DNA of 64,000 nucleotides from Bradyrhizobium erythrophlei. Lineage in GTDB: Bacteria; Pseudomonadota; Alphaproteobacteria; Rhizobiales; Xanthobacteraceae. This document shows positions 7,949 through 16,072 of this stretch, one piece after another. Position 1 is the stretch's first letter. The number at the start of each line of letters is the position of its first letter. The translations under genes were made by a program, and so were the position numbers. The notes below the pieces were generated by a model, which searched no databases, was not told the DNA's origin, and worked only from the letters and a program-made list of their open reading frames with translations. The stretch covers positions 9,018,001-9,082,000 of the forward strand of contig NZ_LT670817.1 of the NCBI RefSeq assembly GCF_900129425.1. Reading direction: 5' to 3'.

Positions 7949-9103
7949 AGCGGCCTCGATGCCGCCCTTGCCGTGCGGGATATTGAGCGCATTGAGGGCG
8001 ACTTCGATGACGCCGAGGGTTCCCAGGATCATCGGCGCGTTGACGTGGCCCATATGGGCGATCCGGAACGCCTGGCCCTGCAGTTCGCCGATCCCGACGC
8101 CGAGCACCACGCCGCATTTCTCCTTGCAATAGCGATGCAGCGCCACCGGATCGTGGCCGTTGGACATGACGACGGTCGTGACCGTGTTCGACCGTTCGGC
8201 GGGTTCGGCGATGTTGAAGCCGAGCACCTGGCCCTCGGCCCAGACCGCGACCGCGCGCCGCACCGCTTCGGCCAGCAGGCGATGGCGCAGGAATACGTTT
8301 TCGAGTTTTTCATCGAACAGCATGTCGATCGCCTGGCGCAGCGCGAACAACAGATGCACCGGTGCGGTACCGGAATATTTTCGGTAATGCTCGGCGCCTT
8401 CGCGTTCGCTCCAGTCCCAGTAGGGTGTGCGCAGTCCTGCCGTCTTGTGCACTTCGCGGGCGCGCGCGTTGGCGGCGACGAAGCCGAGGCCGGGCGGCGC
8501 CATCAGGCCCTTCTGCGATCCGGACATCGCGACATCGATGCCCCAGGCATCCATCTCTAACGGCATGCAGCCGAGCGAAGCCACAGCATCGACCATGAAC
8601 AGCGCCGGATGGCCCGAAGCCTTGATCGCCTTGCCGATCGCTTCGATGTCGTTGATGGCGCCGGAAGCCGTATCGACCTGCACGGCAAGGATCGCCTTGA
8701 TGGTGTGGTCCTTGTCCAGCCGTAGCCGGGCCTCGACTTCGGCGGGGCGTATCGCGCGGCGCCAGTCGCCCTTCAGCACTTCGACCTCGACACCCATCGC
8801 GGTCGCGGCGTGGCCCCAGCCGATCGCGAACCGGCCGCTTTCCAGCACCAGGATCTTGTCGCCGCGCGACAGCACATTGCTGAGCACCGCTTCCCAGGCG
8901 CCGTGGCCATTGGCGATATAGATGTAGGAGTGACCCTTGGTCGCGAACAATCTGGAGAGATCGCGCAACAGGCTGTCGGTCATCTCGATCATCTGGTCGG
9001 AATAGATGTCGAGCGCCGGGCGGTGCATCGCCCGCAGCACCTCGTCGGGCATGGTGGTGGGTCCGGGGATTGCCAGGAATTCCCGGCCGGCGCGAACGGC
9101 CAT
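7916..9103 (-). CDS. Class V PLP aminotransferase (serine/alanine-glyoxylate type)
   Basis: The 395-residue, cytosolic, fold type I PLP enzyme begins MAVRAGREFLAIPGPTTMP, as in serine- and alanine-glyoxylate aminotransferases. The PLP lysine is K198 in SGSQKG, and the aspartate contacting the pyridine nitrogen is D172 in VDAVASLG. The start is preceded by an AAGGAAT site. The specific amino donor cannot be fixed: serine-glyoxylate is most likely, and the phosphonate enzyme PhnW belongs to the same class. The gene lies upstream of the ABC importer on the same strand, separated by the tandem array. Its final codons are the part copied in that array. Confidence 0.85.
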   Translation of the reverse strand: MAVRAGREFLAIPGPTTMPDEVLRAMHRPALDIYSDQMIEMTDSLLRDLSRLFATKGHSYIYIANGHGAWEAVLSNVLSRGDKILVLESGRFAIGWGHAATAMGVEVEVLKGDWRRAIRPAEVEARLRLDKDHTIKAILAVQVDTASGAINDIEAIGKAIKASGHPALFMVDAVASLGCMPLEMDAWGIDVAMSGSQKGLMAPPGLGFVAANARAREVHKTAGLRTPYWDWSEREGAEHYRKYSGTAPVHLLFALRQAIDMLFDEKLENVFLRHRLLAEAVRRAVAVWAEGQVLGFNIAEPAERSNTVTTVVMSNGHDPVALHRYCKEKCGVVLGVGIGELQGQAFRIAHMGHVNAPMILGTLGVIEVALNALNIPHGKGGIEAAIDWLGESVGA

Positions 9104-9175
9104 TTTCGTTATTCCTTGTGGATAGGCTCCGGGAAGGGATGCCGGGGAATGGCGGGAAATTCAAGCCAAGTCTTC

Positions 9176-9306
9176 GTCATTCCGGGGCGATGCCGACGGG
9201 TCCGCGCGCAGCGCGGCGCCGTTGGCATCGAACCCGGAATCTCGAGATTCCCCGATGTGCAATTGCACATCTGAGGTCTGGTCCTTTCGGACCATCCCGG
9301 AATGAC
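9176..9306. repeat. Intergenic palindromic repeat (family B, enlarged)
   Basis: The palindrome runs from GTCATTCCGGGGCG to CATCCCGGAATGAC with an internal GAACCCGGAATCTCGAGATTC arm and inserted hairpins (GATGTGCAATTGCACATC). It sits between the LssY_C gene and the aminotransferase gene. Confidence 0.75.
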
Positions 9307-9319
9307 GGCATGCGCCGGC

Positions 9320-10159
9320 CTATTTCCTCAGCGCCTCGGCGATTTCCTGCCAGATCTGATCCTTGACCTCGGTCGCGGGCGGACTGGGGAGTACGTCGGC
9401 CGGAGTTGTCCGCTTTTGGCACGCCTCGACCAGCCGCAGAATCCACACCTCGCCGTCGGTGTAATAGAGATCGCCGCCGCCATTGCGCCCCGCCACCGTC
9501 GGTCCGATGCCGGTCACCTGGTATTTGGCCTCCACCATTCCGGCGGCCTCGAGGTCGGCGGCGAACTGTTTTCGTTCGGCGTCGATATCGGCATCGATAT
9601 GGTGGGTGATGGCGCCGGTATAGCGGCTGACGCCGACGCTGCGGTCGAAGGTCGCGGCGCCGAGCCAGACCGGCCGTTTTTCCTCGCCCTCGTCGAGCGC
9701 CTGCCAGAACCGGACGTGATGGCGCTGATCGGCGCTGCGGCCATCAGGCTTTTCGAACGCGAGATCCTCGCGGCGGCCGCGATAATAGAGATTGCTGACC
9801 GGCGCGTCGCGATAGGGACGGTCCAGCACCACGCTGCCGACGATTTCGATCGAGGAGCGAAGCGTCACCGGATCGGCGGGATACCAGCCGGCGGCGTGCA
9901 TGGCGCACAGCACGTCCCTTTTGTCGCCGACCATGCCGACATTGATCGGATCGCCGGGAATGCCCTGCGCGGTGTAGGTCAGCATCGGCAGCGTCGCGAG
10001 GCCCTTCTGGTGTTCGTAATGGCTCCACAATGCCGGCAGCAGCAGATAGGCGCCGGCGGTGTAGATGCCGACGACCAACAGCGTCAGCAGCAAAAACCGC
10101 TCCAGCCGCGAACGATCGCGCGGCGGCGCGGAGTGCAGTTGTTCTCCAAGGTCGGCCAC
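9320..10159 (-). CDS. LssY C-terminal domain protein, membrane anchored
   Basis: The 279-residue product starts with GTG at 10159. One transmembrane segment lies at about residues 23-46, followed by an LssY_C-type domain. The recognisable blocks are INVGMVGD, AAGWYPADPVTLRSS, PVSNLYYRGRREDLAFE, HHVRFW, WLGAATFD and TGAITHHID, a pattern I recognise from LssY_C proteins. The family was named after a gene in a Legionella type I secretion locus, but its biochemical role is not established. There is no secretion gene nearby. No ATG is available in frame upstream, so GTG is the best start. Confidence 0.8.
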   Translation of the reverse strand: MADLGEQLHSAPPRDRSRLERFLLLTLLVVGIYTAGAYLLLPALWSHYEHQKGLATLPMLTYTAQGIPGDPINVGMVGDKRDVLCAMHAAGWYPADPVTLRSSIEIVGSVVLDRPYRDAPVSNLYYRGRREDLAFEKPDGRSADQRHHVRFWQALDEGEEKRPVWLGAATFDRSVGVSRYTGAITHHIDADIDAERKQFAADLEAAGMVEAKYQVTGIGPTVAGRNGGGDLYYTDGEVWILRLVEACQKRTTPADVLPSPPATEVKDQIWQEIAEALRK

Positions 10160-10211
10160 GACGCCCCATGCTCACAGATTCACTGGCGAAGTTAGCACAT
10201 CGAAAAAGCGG

Positions 10212-10931
10212 CTATCGTCTGGTCTCGCGGCAGCCGGCCGCTTCGGCCTCGTCGACCGAGCAGAACCAGCGCGTGCCCTTGCTGATCTGCATCTTGATCT
10301 GCGCGTACCAGCGGCTGGTCGGCTTGTGATAGATGCATTCGCCCGAACTATTGACGTTGCCCTTGATGGTGCAGTCGGGTGAGGGCGCGACCGGTCCCGA
10401 CGCCGATGCCAGCAGGATGGCGTGGGCGTTCTCGGGCGGCTTGGCGAAACCGAGAATGACGGTCTTCTTGTTGCGGATGCGCCAGTCCCACGGCGCGATG
10501 AAGGCGCCCTGCCACATCCCGGCCTTGGCCTCGCGCGCGGCTTTTTCGTCGGCATCGTAGTCGTGGGAGAACCGCACATAGGACAGCGCCCAGCCGTTCT
10601 TCACCATCCATTTCTGGATGTCCTCGCCGTCGACCTCGCAGCGCGCCACCGCGCGGCCGCGGCGATCGGTGCGGATGACGTGGCAGGTCCAGGGCTTGTT
10701 GTCGGCGTGCTTGATCAGTTCGTCGCGCGCGGCGACGCCGCAGGTCCAGCGCTCGCCCTTGGTGTTGAGGCAAAGCTGATCCACCGACGGCGCGTCGATG
10801 CCGCCGAGCCGGATACGGCTGTTGCCGATCTGGACGGTGTCGCCCTCGCGGACCTTGGCGATGCCGGTGATGTCGGCGGCTTGTGCAATGGCCGGCATCA
10901 GAAGCGCCAATAGCGCCAGCAGGAATTTCAT
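10212..10931 (-). CDS. Thermonuclease (SNase)-like exported protein
   Basis: The 239-residue product begins with a signal peptide (MKFLLALLALLMPAIAQAA). A staphylococcal-nuclease-like domain follows, with VREGDTVQI, RLGGIDAP, the RGRAVARC region and the WALSYVRF segment. The basic and acidic catalytic positions of this fold appear at least partly kept (D in GIDAP, R in RGR), but activity is not certain. The C-terminal about 60 residues form a cysteine-containing extension (C..SGECIYHKPTSRWY) seen in alphaproteobacterial members. The frame continues upstream to 11006, but the signal peptide favours 10931; an ATG two codons earlier (10937) is possible. Probably acts in the periplasm or outside the cell. 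Confidence 0.8.
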   Translation of the reverse strand: MKFLLALLALLMPAIAQAADITGIAKVREGDTVQIGNSRIRLGGIDAPSVDQLCLNTKGERWTCGVAARDELIKHADNKPWTCHVIRTDRRGRAVARCEVDGEDIQKWMVKNGWALSYVRFSHDYDADEKAAREAKAGMWQGAFIAPWDWRIRNKKTVILGFAKPPENAHAILLASASGPVAPSPDCTIKGNVNSSGECIYHKPTSRWYAQIKMQISKGTRWFCSVDEAEAAGCRETRR

Positions 10932-11062
10932 GAACATGAGAAAGCGGCCGCATTCAATGTGAGGTAGTATCATCATGCCGAGGGATTGTGGTGCGGATTG
11001 GGCCACAGCGCCAGCGCTTTGGCGCGGCGCCCGCTTTCAACTTAACGCGATGCCGATAAGGT

Positions 11063-12307
11063 TCAACCGGCATGATTGTCGACACTTTGGACCGGCATGA
11101 TCCCCGACAGTTTGGGTTGAGCGGCCTGTTCACCCGGGTCGCGGAGCCGCTCACGAAGCGGAGCGAACCGGGTGAACAGGCCGCGGCGATCGATGAGGCC
11201 GATGTCCAGATCGCAGAAGCGCACGATGTGGTCACCGGTCTGGAGCTCAGCAACGCCAACAAGTTCATCCACCAGCGCTTCACCGATGAATACAAACTCG
11301 CCTTTCCATTTGATCTCGCCGTTGCCGCGGACGCGACGGACCTGATGATCGGCGTCGTACCAGGGATCTTCCGCGCGCGGCGGCATGGTGCGCGGGGAGC
11401 GGCTGTAGAACTCTGCCGGCGGCCGTTGGTCCAGCGCTTCGTGCGGACGTTCCTCGTTGTAATGCTTTCGGAACATGTCAAAGCGGGCCTGCTGCTCGGG
11501 TGCGTTGCTGGCTGGCGGGACCGAGGTCTGTGCCTTCAGCGTGCGGTGCATGCGCTCGTGTCGGCCATTCTCCTGCGGCGAGGCGGGATGGATGAAGTGC
11601 GGTGTGATGCCGAGCTTCATCCACCAGGCCGACAGCCGGGTGAGACCGCCCGGGCCACGCGAGCCGAACGGCGAACCATTGTCGCAGCGGATCGCAAGCG
11701 GCAGGCCATGCTCACGGAAAGCCCGTTCAAAACAGGGGCGAACGCCCTCAATAGTGGGGGCGACAATGCGGAGTTCGATCAGAAAACGGCTGTGACTGTC
11801 TGCTACCGTCAAGGGATCGATCCGCCGCTGGTCGCGGGTGCGAAACCAGCCCTTGAAGTCCGTACTCCACTCATCATTGGCGCTCGTCACCGGCGTGCAG
11901 GGCCGCCGCTGGTCGAGCGGGCGACGGCGCCGCTTCACCGGCGAGACCAAGCCTGCGCGCTTGAGAATGTCCCCGATCGTCGAGGCGGCAGGCCAGGCGA
12001 TCTCGGGGGCATCCCGATCAAGCACCGCCAACAGCTTGCGCGGCCCCAGATACGGAAATCGCCGCCGCGCCGCGATCACCTTCTCTGCAATCGCACCGTT
12101 CGTGGTCTGCCAACACTGCAAGGGCGCATGCGAGCGGTCCTGAAACCAGGCCGGATCGCCGCTCTCTTTCCGCTTGCGCCATTCGTAAAACGTGTCGCGG
12201 CAAATCCCGTAGCGCCGGCACACCTCCGATACGCTCCAGTTCCCGCTCTCGTACTCCAAAAACATCCGAATACGCTCTTCCATCCGACCGGTCTCACTAA
12301 ATGGCAT
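11063..12307 (-). CDS. IS481-family DDE transposase
   Basis: The 414-residue product has an N-terminal helix-turn-helix region (VSEVCRRYGICRDTFYEWR, about 23-42), an HTH_29/HTH_32-like second part, and an rve integrase core. The catalytic triad appears in STDFKG (D), RCDNGSPF (D) and SPQENGRHER (E). ATG 12307 is preceded by a strong GGAGGGAGGA site, so it is preferred to the ATG eight codons upstream. The stop lies only 4 bp from the element end, so the transposase C-terminus is encoded by the terminal inverted repeat. The gene looks intact, so the element may be active. Confidence 0.93.
   Translation of the reverse strand: MPFSETGRMEERIRMFLEYESGNWSVSEVCRRYGICRDTFYEWRKRKESGDPAWFQDRSHAPLQCWQTTNGAIAEKVIAARRRFPYLGPRKLLAVLDRDAPEIAWPAASTIGDILKRAGLVSPVKRRRRPLDQRRPCTPVTSANDEWSTDFKGWFRTRDQRRIDPLTVADSHSRFLIELRIVAPTIEGVRPCFERAFREHGLPLAIRCDNGSPFGSRGPGGLTRLSAWWMKLGITPHFIHPASPQENGRHERMHRTLKAQTSVPPASNAPEQQARFDMFRKHYNEERPHEALDQRPPAEFYSRSPRTMPPRAEDPWYDADHQVRRVRGNGEIKWKGEFVFIGEALVDELVGVAELQTGDHIVRFCDLDIGLIDRRGLFTRFAPLRERLRDPGEQAAQPKLSGIMPVQSVDNHAG
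11121..11184. other. Long perfect hairpin inside the IS transposase 3' end
   Basis: Bases 11121-11137 (GCGGCCTGTTCACCCGG) and 11168-11184 are perfect 17-bp inverted repeats, with a second smaller stem (CCGCT / AGCGG) in the loop. The hairpin lies within the last codons of the transposase and is partly kept in the relic copy at 19040-19164. It could work as a terminator or as protection against read-in transcription. Confidence 0.6.
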
Positions 12308-12404
12308 CGAAGGGTCCTCCCTCCGGCGCATTCTGAAACCTGTCGGGAATCATCCCGGTCTAAAATGTCGGGAATCTATCCGGTCCGTACCTAACTTTTG
12401 CTTC

Positions 12405-12600
12405 TCCCGTCCCCCCCCCCCCCCCCCGCGAAGCGGTGGGGTCGAGACGAGCGAAGCTCGCTTTTAGGGGTCGGGGGTGGGGGTGGTGCGGCATATACTG
12501 AAGCAGATATTCCCGCTGACAGACCCCCCACCCCCGACCCCTCCCCGCCACTCGCTGCGCTCGCGGGAGGAGGGGAGTGGCGCTGGATGTCTCCAGTCTC
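12405..12600. repeat. Poly-C tract and family C-like palindrome
   Basis: A run of 17 cytosines (12411-12427) follows the IS right end directly. It is followed by an inverted repeat with arms GAGGGGTCGGGGGTGG-like and CCACCCCCGACCCCTCCCC (about 12465-12555), including GAGACGAGCGAAGCTCGC, a hairpin that also occurs at about 15960-15985. No gene is seen. The run should be length-variable. Confidence 0.7.
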
Positions 12601-12645
12601 ACGGCAGCGGCGGTGAGCTCTCGGGTAAAGGAAACGCAGCCGTTG

Positions 12646-14382
12646 CTACGTCCCCATCCCTCGCGTCATCGCCCTTCGCGCCAGGGCGAGGCCCATCAGC
12701 ACGAAGGCGGAGGTGACTTCGGGACCGCCGACCAAAATCCGCGTCGGGGTCTTCATCTTGTTCCATTCATAGGCCTTGAACGGTCCGCGGCGGCCGCCTT
12801 CGCCGGTCTGGCTGACGATGCAATGCAGCGCCGGCGTGAAGCTCGCGACGGGCGCGCCGAGATGGCCGAGCGCGATCAGCGCCAGCGCGGCGTCAAACAC
12901 GTTCATCTCGCCGGTGATCAATTCGTCCTGCACATAGGCCAGCACCCGCGTGCGGATCAGGCCGAACGCGCCGTCGGGGTCGATCGCCTGCTGCGCCGCT
13001 ATCGGCAGTGCGATGAACGCGGCGTAGCAGCGGCCGAAATAGGCGCAGTACAATTCCGGCAGATAATAGATGTGCGAGCGGGGAAGGCTGAACGCGCCGC
13101 TGAGCACCAGCCGCTTCTGAAAGCCGATGATGCGATGCACGGTGTCGAGCCGCTGCGGCGTCTCGATGATCTTCCATCGCACCAGGTTGCGGAAACTGAC
13201 CTCGAGGATATCGAGGTTGAGCGTCGGATCGAGGTCGTTGCCGAACGGGCGCTCGCCGCCGAGGTTGTCGATCCAGGTGGCGACGCCGCCTTCGTAGTCG
13301 ATGTTGTCGTTGAGCGGCACCGTCACCAGCGGCTCGTTGACGCCGCCGCGGACCTGGTAGCCGGCGTAGAAATCCAGCAGCGGCTGCTCGAGGATCGGAT
13401 CGTCGGAGCCGGCCTGGGTCGCCGCCGAAAACGCGCAGGCCGTGGTGTCGCAATCCGGCACGTAGACGCCGAAGCCGAGGTCCTGCTTGATCTGGGCAAA
13501 GAAGCGCGAAAACCTGGGATGCGGCAGCGGCGCCAGCGCGGTGACCACGTGCACCGCCGAGCCGTCCTGCGCGCGCACCTCTTCGCGGCTGGTGACCAGG
13601 CAAAACTCGACCATCTCCGCGATGGCGCGGCGCGATGTCGCGGCCTGGTCCGGCGAGGCCAGCCCGGTTTCGATGAATCCCAGCAGCGCCTCGGTGAAGA
13701 ACGCGTCGTAATAGGCCGAGCGATGCCGGATCTGCATCGGCTCCCACATCGGCTCGGCGATCCCCTTCCAGGGCGGATTGATCAGCGCGCGGGCCGGCGA
13801 GCGCGCGATGAACACCCGCGCCAGGCTGAACAGCAAAGTCGAGTTCTTGTAGCCGCGCGAATTCAGCCCGGTCAGCGCCATCAAGAGTTCGCGGCCGCCC
13901 ATGTCGGCGTCGCCGATCAAATTGAACGCGGCATAGGTCGGGATGAAGCCGTTGTCGCCGAACGCGCGCAACAGATGCGAACCGCAGCGGCGGATCACGG
14001 CTTCGATCTCGGCCGGCTCAGGCGGCCGCGCGGGCGCTTCACCCGGCTTCGGCTGCGGATGCGACAGCTCGATCGTATCCACGAGATCCGCCACCGGCTG
14101 GCCGATCGCGGCCCAGTCGGGAGCCTCGTCGTCGCGCGCATGAATCAGCGCCTCGCGCAGGCGTTCCAGCCGCGACGCGTCGTTGAGCTCGGCGAGCCCG
14201 GTCCGGCGCAGCAGCGGGCGCAGCGCCGGATTGCCGAGCGCGGTCCGATAAAACTTGGCCAGATGCTGGTCGCCGCCATGGTGCCTGCGCAGCAGGGGAT
14301 CGCAGACCTCGTACAGCGACGGGCCGTCCTTGCGGGCCGTCAGCGCGCTACAGGCGGCGCCGGCAAAATACTGAAACCCCAT
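12646..14382 (-). CDS. Conserved hypothetical protein, 578 residues
   Basis: I do not recognise the family with confidence. The product starts MGFQYFAGAACSALTARKDG; the ATG at 14382 follows GGAAAGAC, and the longer upstream frame is proline/arginine-rich low-complexity sequence typical of untranslated GC-rich DNA. The protein has no clear signal peptide or membrane segment. It is rich in helices and aromatic residues, with repeated short blocks such as YYDAFFTEALLGF, VPLNDNIDYEGG and YLPELYCAYFGRCYAAF. The composition resembles an alpha/alpha-barrel (terpene-cyclase or glycosidase-like toroid), but this is only an impression. It is probably cytosolic and appears to be transcribed alone. Confidence 0.7.
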   Translation of the reverse strand: MGFQYFAGAACSALTARKDGPSLYEVCDPLLRRHHGGDQHLAKFYRTALGNPALRPLLRRTGLAELNDASRLERLREALIHARDDEAPDWAAIGQPVADLVDTIELSHPQPKPGEAPARPPEPAEIEAVIRRCGSHLLRAFGDNGFIPTYAAFNLIGDADMGGRELLMALTGLNSRGYKNSTLLFSLARVFIARSPARALINPPWKGIAEPMWEPMQIRHRSAYYDAFFTEALLGFIETGLASPDQAATSRRAIAEMVEFCLVTSREEVRAQDGSAVHVVTALAPLPHPRFSRFFAQIKQDLGFGVYVPDCDTTACAFSAATQAGSDDPILEQPLLDFYAGYQVRGGVNEPLVTVPLNDNIDYEGGVATWIDNLGGERPFGNDLDPTLNLDILEVSFRNLVRWKIIETPQRLDTVHRIIGFQKRLVLSGAFSLPRSHIYYLPELYCAYFGRCYAAFIALPIAAQQAIDPDGAFGLIRTRVLAYVQDELITGEMNVFDAALALIALGHLGAPVASFTPALHCIVSQTGEGGRRGPFKAYEWNKMKTPTRILVGGPEVTSAFVLMGLALARRAMTRGMGT

Positions 14383-14798
14383 GAAATGTCTTTCCGCGCG
14401 ACGGGATCGCGCGTTCCCCCGGCGGCCAGAACCGCGCCCCCGCGGCGGCCGCCCGCTCCCCCATAACCAGCAAGTGCTTGAAAAACTACACGGATAGCCG
14501 GGAAATACAAATGGGACGGGGATCACGGCGGCGGCGAAAGGAAATAAAGGGAACAATCGGGGCGCTGGCGGCTGGGCCAACTGTCCCTAACTACTAAAGA
14601 AATCATGAATCCGGCCTGCGGGGCGCCATTCGCCAAACCGGGTTGCCGGACGGACGCCGGCGGGTTAAGGCTTCCTTTGTTGCGATGCCGCAATTTGAGC
14701 ATAATTGAACGACAAACCACCGGGGCCCCCCAAAACCCTAAGTAGCGTAGGCGCGACTAATGTCCGCGTCGTTGACAGTGAACCAGGATTGACCTTCG
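14383..14798. other. Divergent intergenic region (416 bp)
   Basis: Lies between the 578-residue protein gene (minus) and the caspase-like gene (plus) and must carry both promoters. The first about 200 bp are an open but low-complexity continuation of the minus-strand frame. An AT-richer patch with TTTGTTGCGATG and CATAATTGAAC (about 14677-14712) could be promoter sequence. No gene or repeat was seen. Confidence 0.4.
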
Positions 14799-15656
14799 AT
14801 GAATGTCAGGCAGTTCAGTATCTCCCGCCGCCCGATCGCCGTCGCTGCGGTTCTTATCGGCATGGTGTCGCTGGCGATCGGCGCCCATGCGGCGCTGAAC
14901 AAGCGATCGCTCGATGCCGCCAGGGCGGTCGCGACCGCGCAGACCGCCGATGCAAGCAAGCCGGCCTCGCGGATCGCGCTGGTGATCGGTAACGGCCATT
15001 ATCCCGACGCCAACGCGCCGCTCGGCCAGCCGATCAACGATGCCCGCGCGCTGACGGTGGCGCTGCGCCATCACGGCTTCGACGTCGATGTGATCGAGGA
15101 CGCCAGCCGGGACGACATCACCCGCGCGGTCGCCCGGCTGAAAGACAAGCTGCGGCCGGATTCCGTGGTGATGCTGTTCTTCGGCGGCTACGGCATCCAG
15201 GCCGGCGGCGAGAGCTACATGATCCCGGTCGACGCCGCCATCTGGAAGGAAGCCGACGTGCGGCGCGAGGGCGTCAGCATTGAATCCGTGCTCGACGTGA
15301 TGAAGGAGCAGGGCGCCTGCGCCAAGCTCGTCATCATCGACGCCTCCAGGCGCAACCCCTATGAGCGCCGCTTCCGCGCCTTCTCCCATGGCCTCGCCCC
15401 GATCACCGCGCCCGACAACGCGCTGATCCTGACCTCGGCGACGCCGGGCAAGGTCGCCGACGATTCCAGCGGCGCGACCAGCGTGCTGGTGACCGAGCTG
15501 CTGAACAACGTCAAAGAGCAGGCAGCGATCGAAGCTGTCTTCAACAAGACCCGCACCGCCATCTCCCGCGCCTCCGACGGCGAGCAGGTCCCCACCGTCT
15601 CCTCCTCGCTCTTGGAAGACGTCCGCTTCGGCACCGACGAAAAGGCCGGCGGGTAG
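14799..15656 (+). CDS. Caspase-like (p20) protein with both catalytic residues replaced
   Basis: The 285-residue product has an N-terminal hydrophobic segment (about 14-32, signal or anchor), then a caspase/peptidase C14 p20-like domain: ALVIGNGHYPDANAPL, INDARAL, HGFDV, VVMLFFGGYG, SYMIPVDA and DASRRNPYERRFR. In active metacaspases and orthocaspases the two key blocks read SGHG and DACR; here they read GGYG (Tyr131) and DASR (Ser183). Both the His and the Cys are therefore lost, and the protein should be a pseudoprotease. A paralogue with a TPR extension is at 27686-29113. An AGGA at about 14785 may serve as ribosome site. Function unknown; a periplasmic or membrane-bound binding role is possible. 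Confidence 0.85.
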   Translation: MNVRQFSISRRPIAVAAVLIGMVSLAIGAHAALNKRSLDAARAVATAQTADASKPASRIALVIGNGHYPDANAPLGQPINDARALTVALRHHGFDVDVIEDASRDDITRAVARLKDKLRPDSVVMLFFGGYGIQAGGESYMIPVDAAIWKEADVRREGVSIESVLDVMKEQGACAKLVIIDASRRNPYERRFRAFSHGLAPITAPDNALILTSATPGKVADDSSGATSVLVTELLNNVKEQAAIEAVFNKTRTAISRASDGEQVPTVSSSLLEDVRFGTDEKAGG

Positions 15657-15699
15657 GCCACCCGATAGTTTTGAGATTGCCCGGCGCCACTTGTTCAGT

Positions 15700-16020
15700 G
15701 CCACCTCTCCCCTTGTGGGAGAGGTCGGATTGCATCGTCAGATGCAATCCGGGTGAGGGGTTACGGACTATCGATAGACCTGAACCCCTCTCCCCAACCC
15801 TCCCCCACAAGGGGGGAGGGAGCTCACTGCCGTTGCCGCGCGGGGAGCGTTTCACCAGTCCCTGGACAAGCGCGCTGCAGACTACGCTCTGCACATCCAC
15901 TCCCGCGCTCTCTCGCTTCCGCACCCCGCGCTCTCTCGCTCCCTCCCCCCTTGTGGGGTCGAGACGAGCGAAGCTCGCTCTCTAGGGTCGGGGAGGGGGG
16001 TAGCCGCGGGCGACGCTCTC
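15700..16020. repeat. Tandem family C palindromic repeats
   Basis: This 416-bp gap is filled by two family C-type repeats. The first is the CACCTCTCCCCTTGTGGGAG unit with GATTGCATCGTCAGATGCAATC, CTATCGATAG and CCTCCCCCACAAGGGGGGAG (15702-15825). The second is CTCCCCCCTTGTGGGG followed by GAGACGAGCGAAGCTCGCTC (15945-15990). They lie between the caspase-like gene and the convergent adaptor gene and may end both transcripts. Confidence 0.75.
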
Positions 16021-16072
16021 GCGATTGGCCGCGCAGCTCGCCGCAATTCACCTCGCAGCAAACCGCCCCCCG

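Larger units (their letters stand above)
11059..12392 (-). mobile_element. Complete IS481-family insertion sequence
   Basis: The element carries one transposase gene flanked by imperfect inverted ends of about 44 bp. The left end reads ACCGGCATGATTGTCGACAC and then repeats the ACCGG-ATGAT-CCGACA motif; the reverse complement of the right end (about 12340-12385) has the same two-motif layout. Outer bases AGGT / ACCT (11059 and 12392) extend the symmetry. No clear target duplication is visible. A partial second copy of the left end is at 19040-19164, which shares the AGGTTCAACCGG edge and so supports the left boundary. Confidence 0.88.

Noticed and set aside
7170..8129. Series of similar short minus-strand reading frames (products starting MSAEPTPHPTEF and MRLAPLLY)
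   Set aside because: They repeat with the 229-bp tandem unit, lack ribosome sites and are translations of palindromic intergenic DNA.
12577..14466. 629-codon plus-strand frame opposite the 578-residue protein
   Set aside because: Arginine/aspartate/histidine-rich shadow composition and no ribosome site; the minus-strand frame has a better start and a protein-like pattern.
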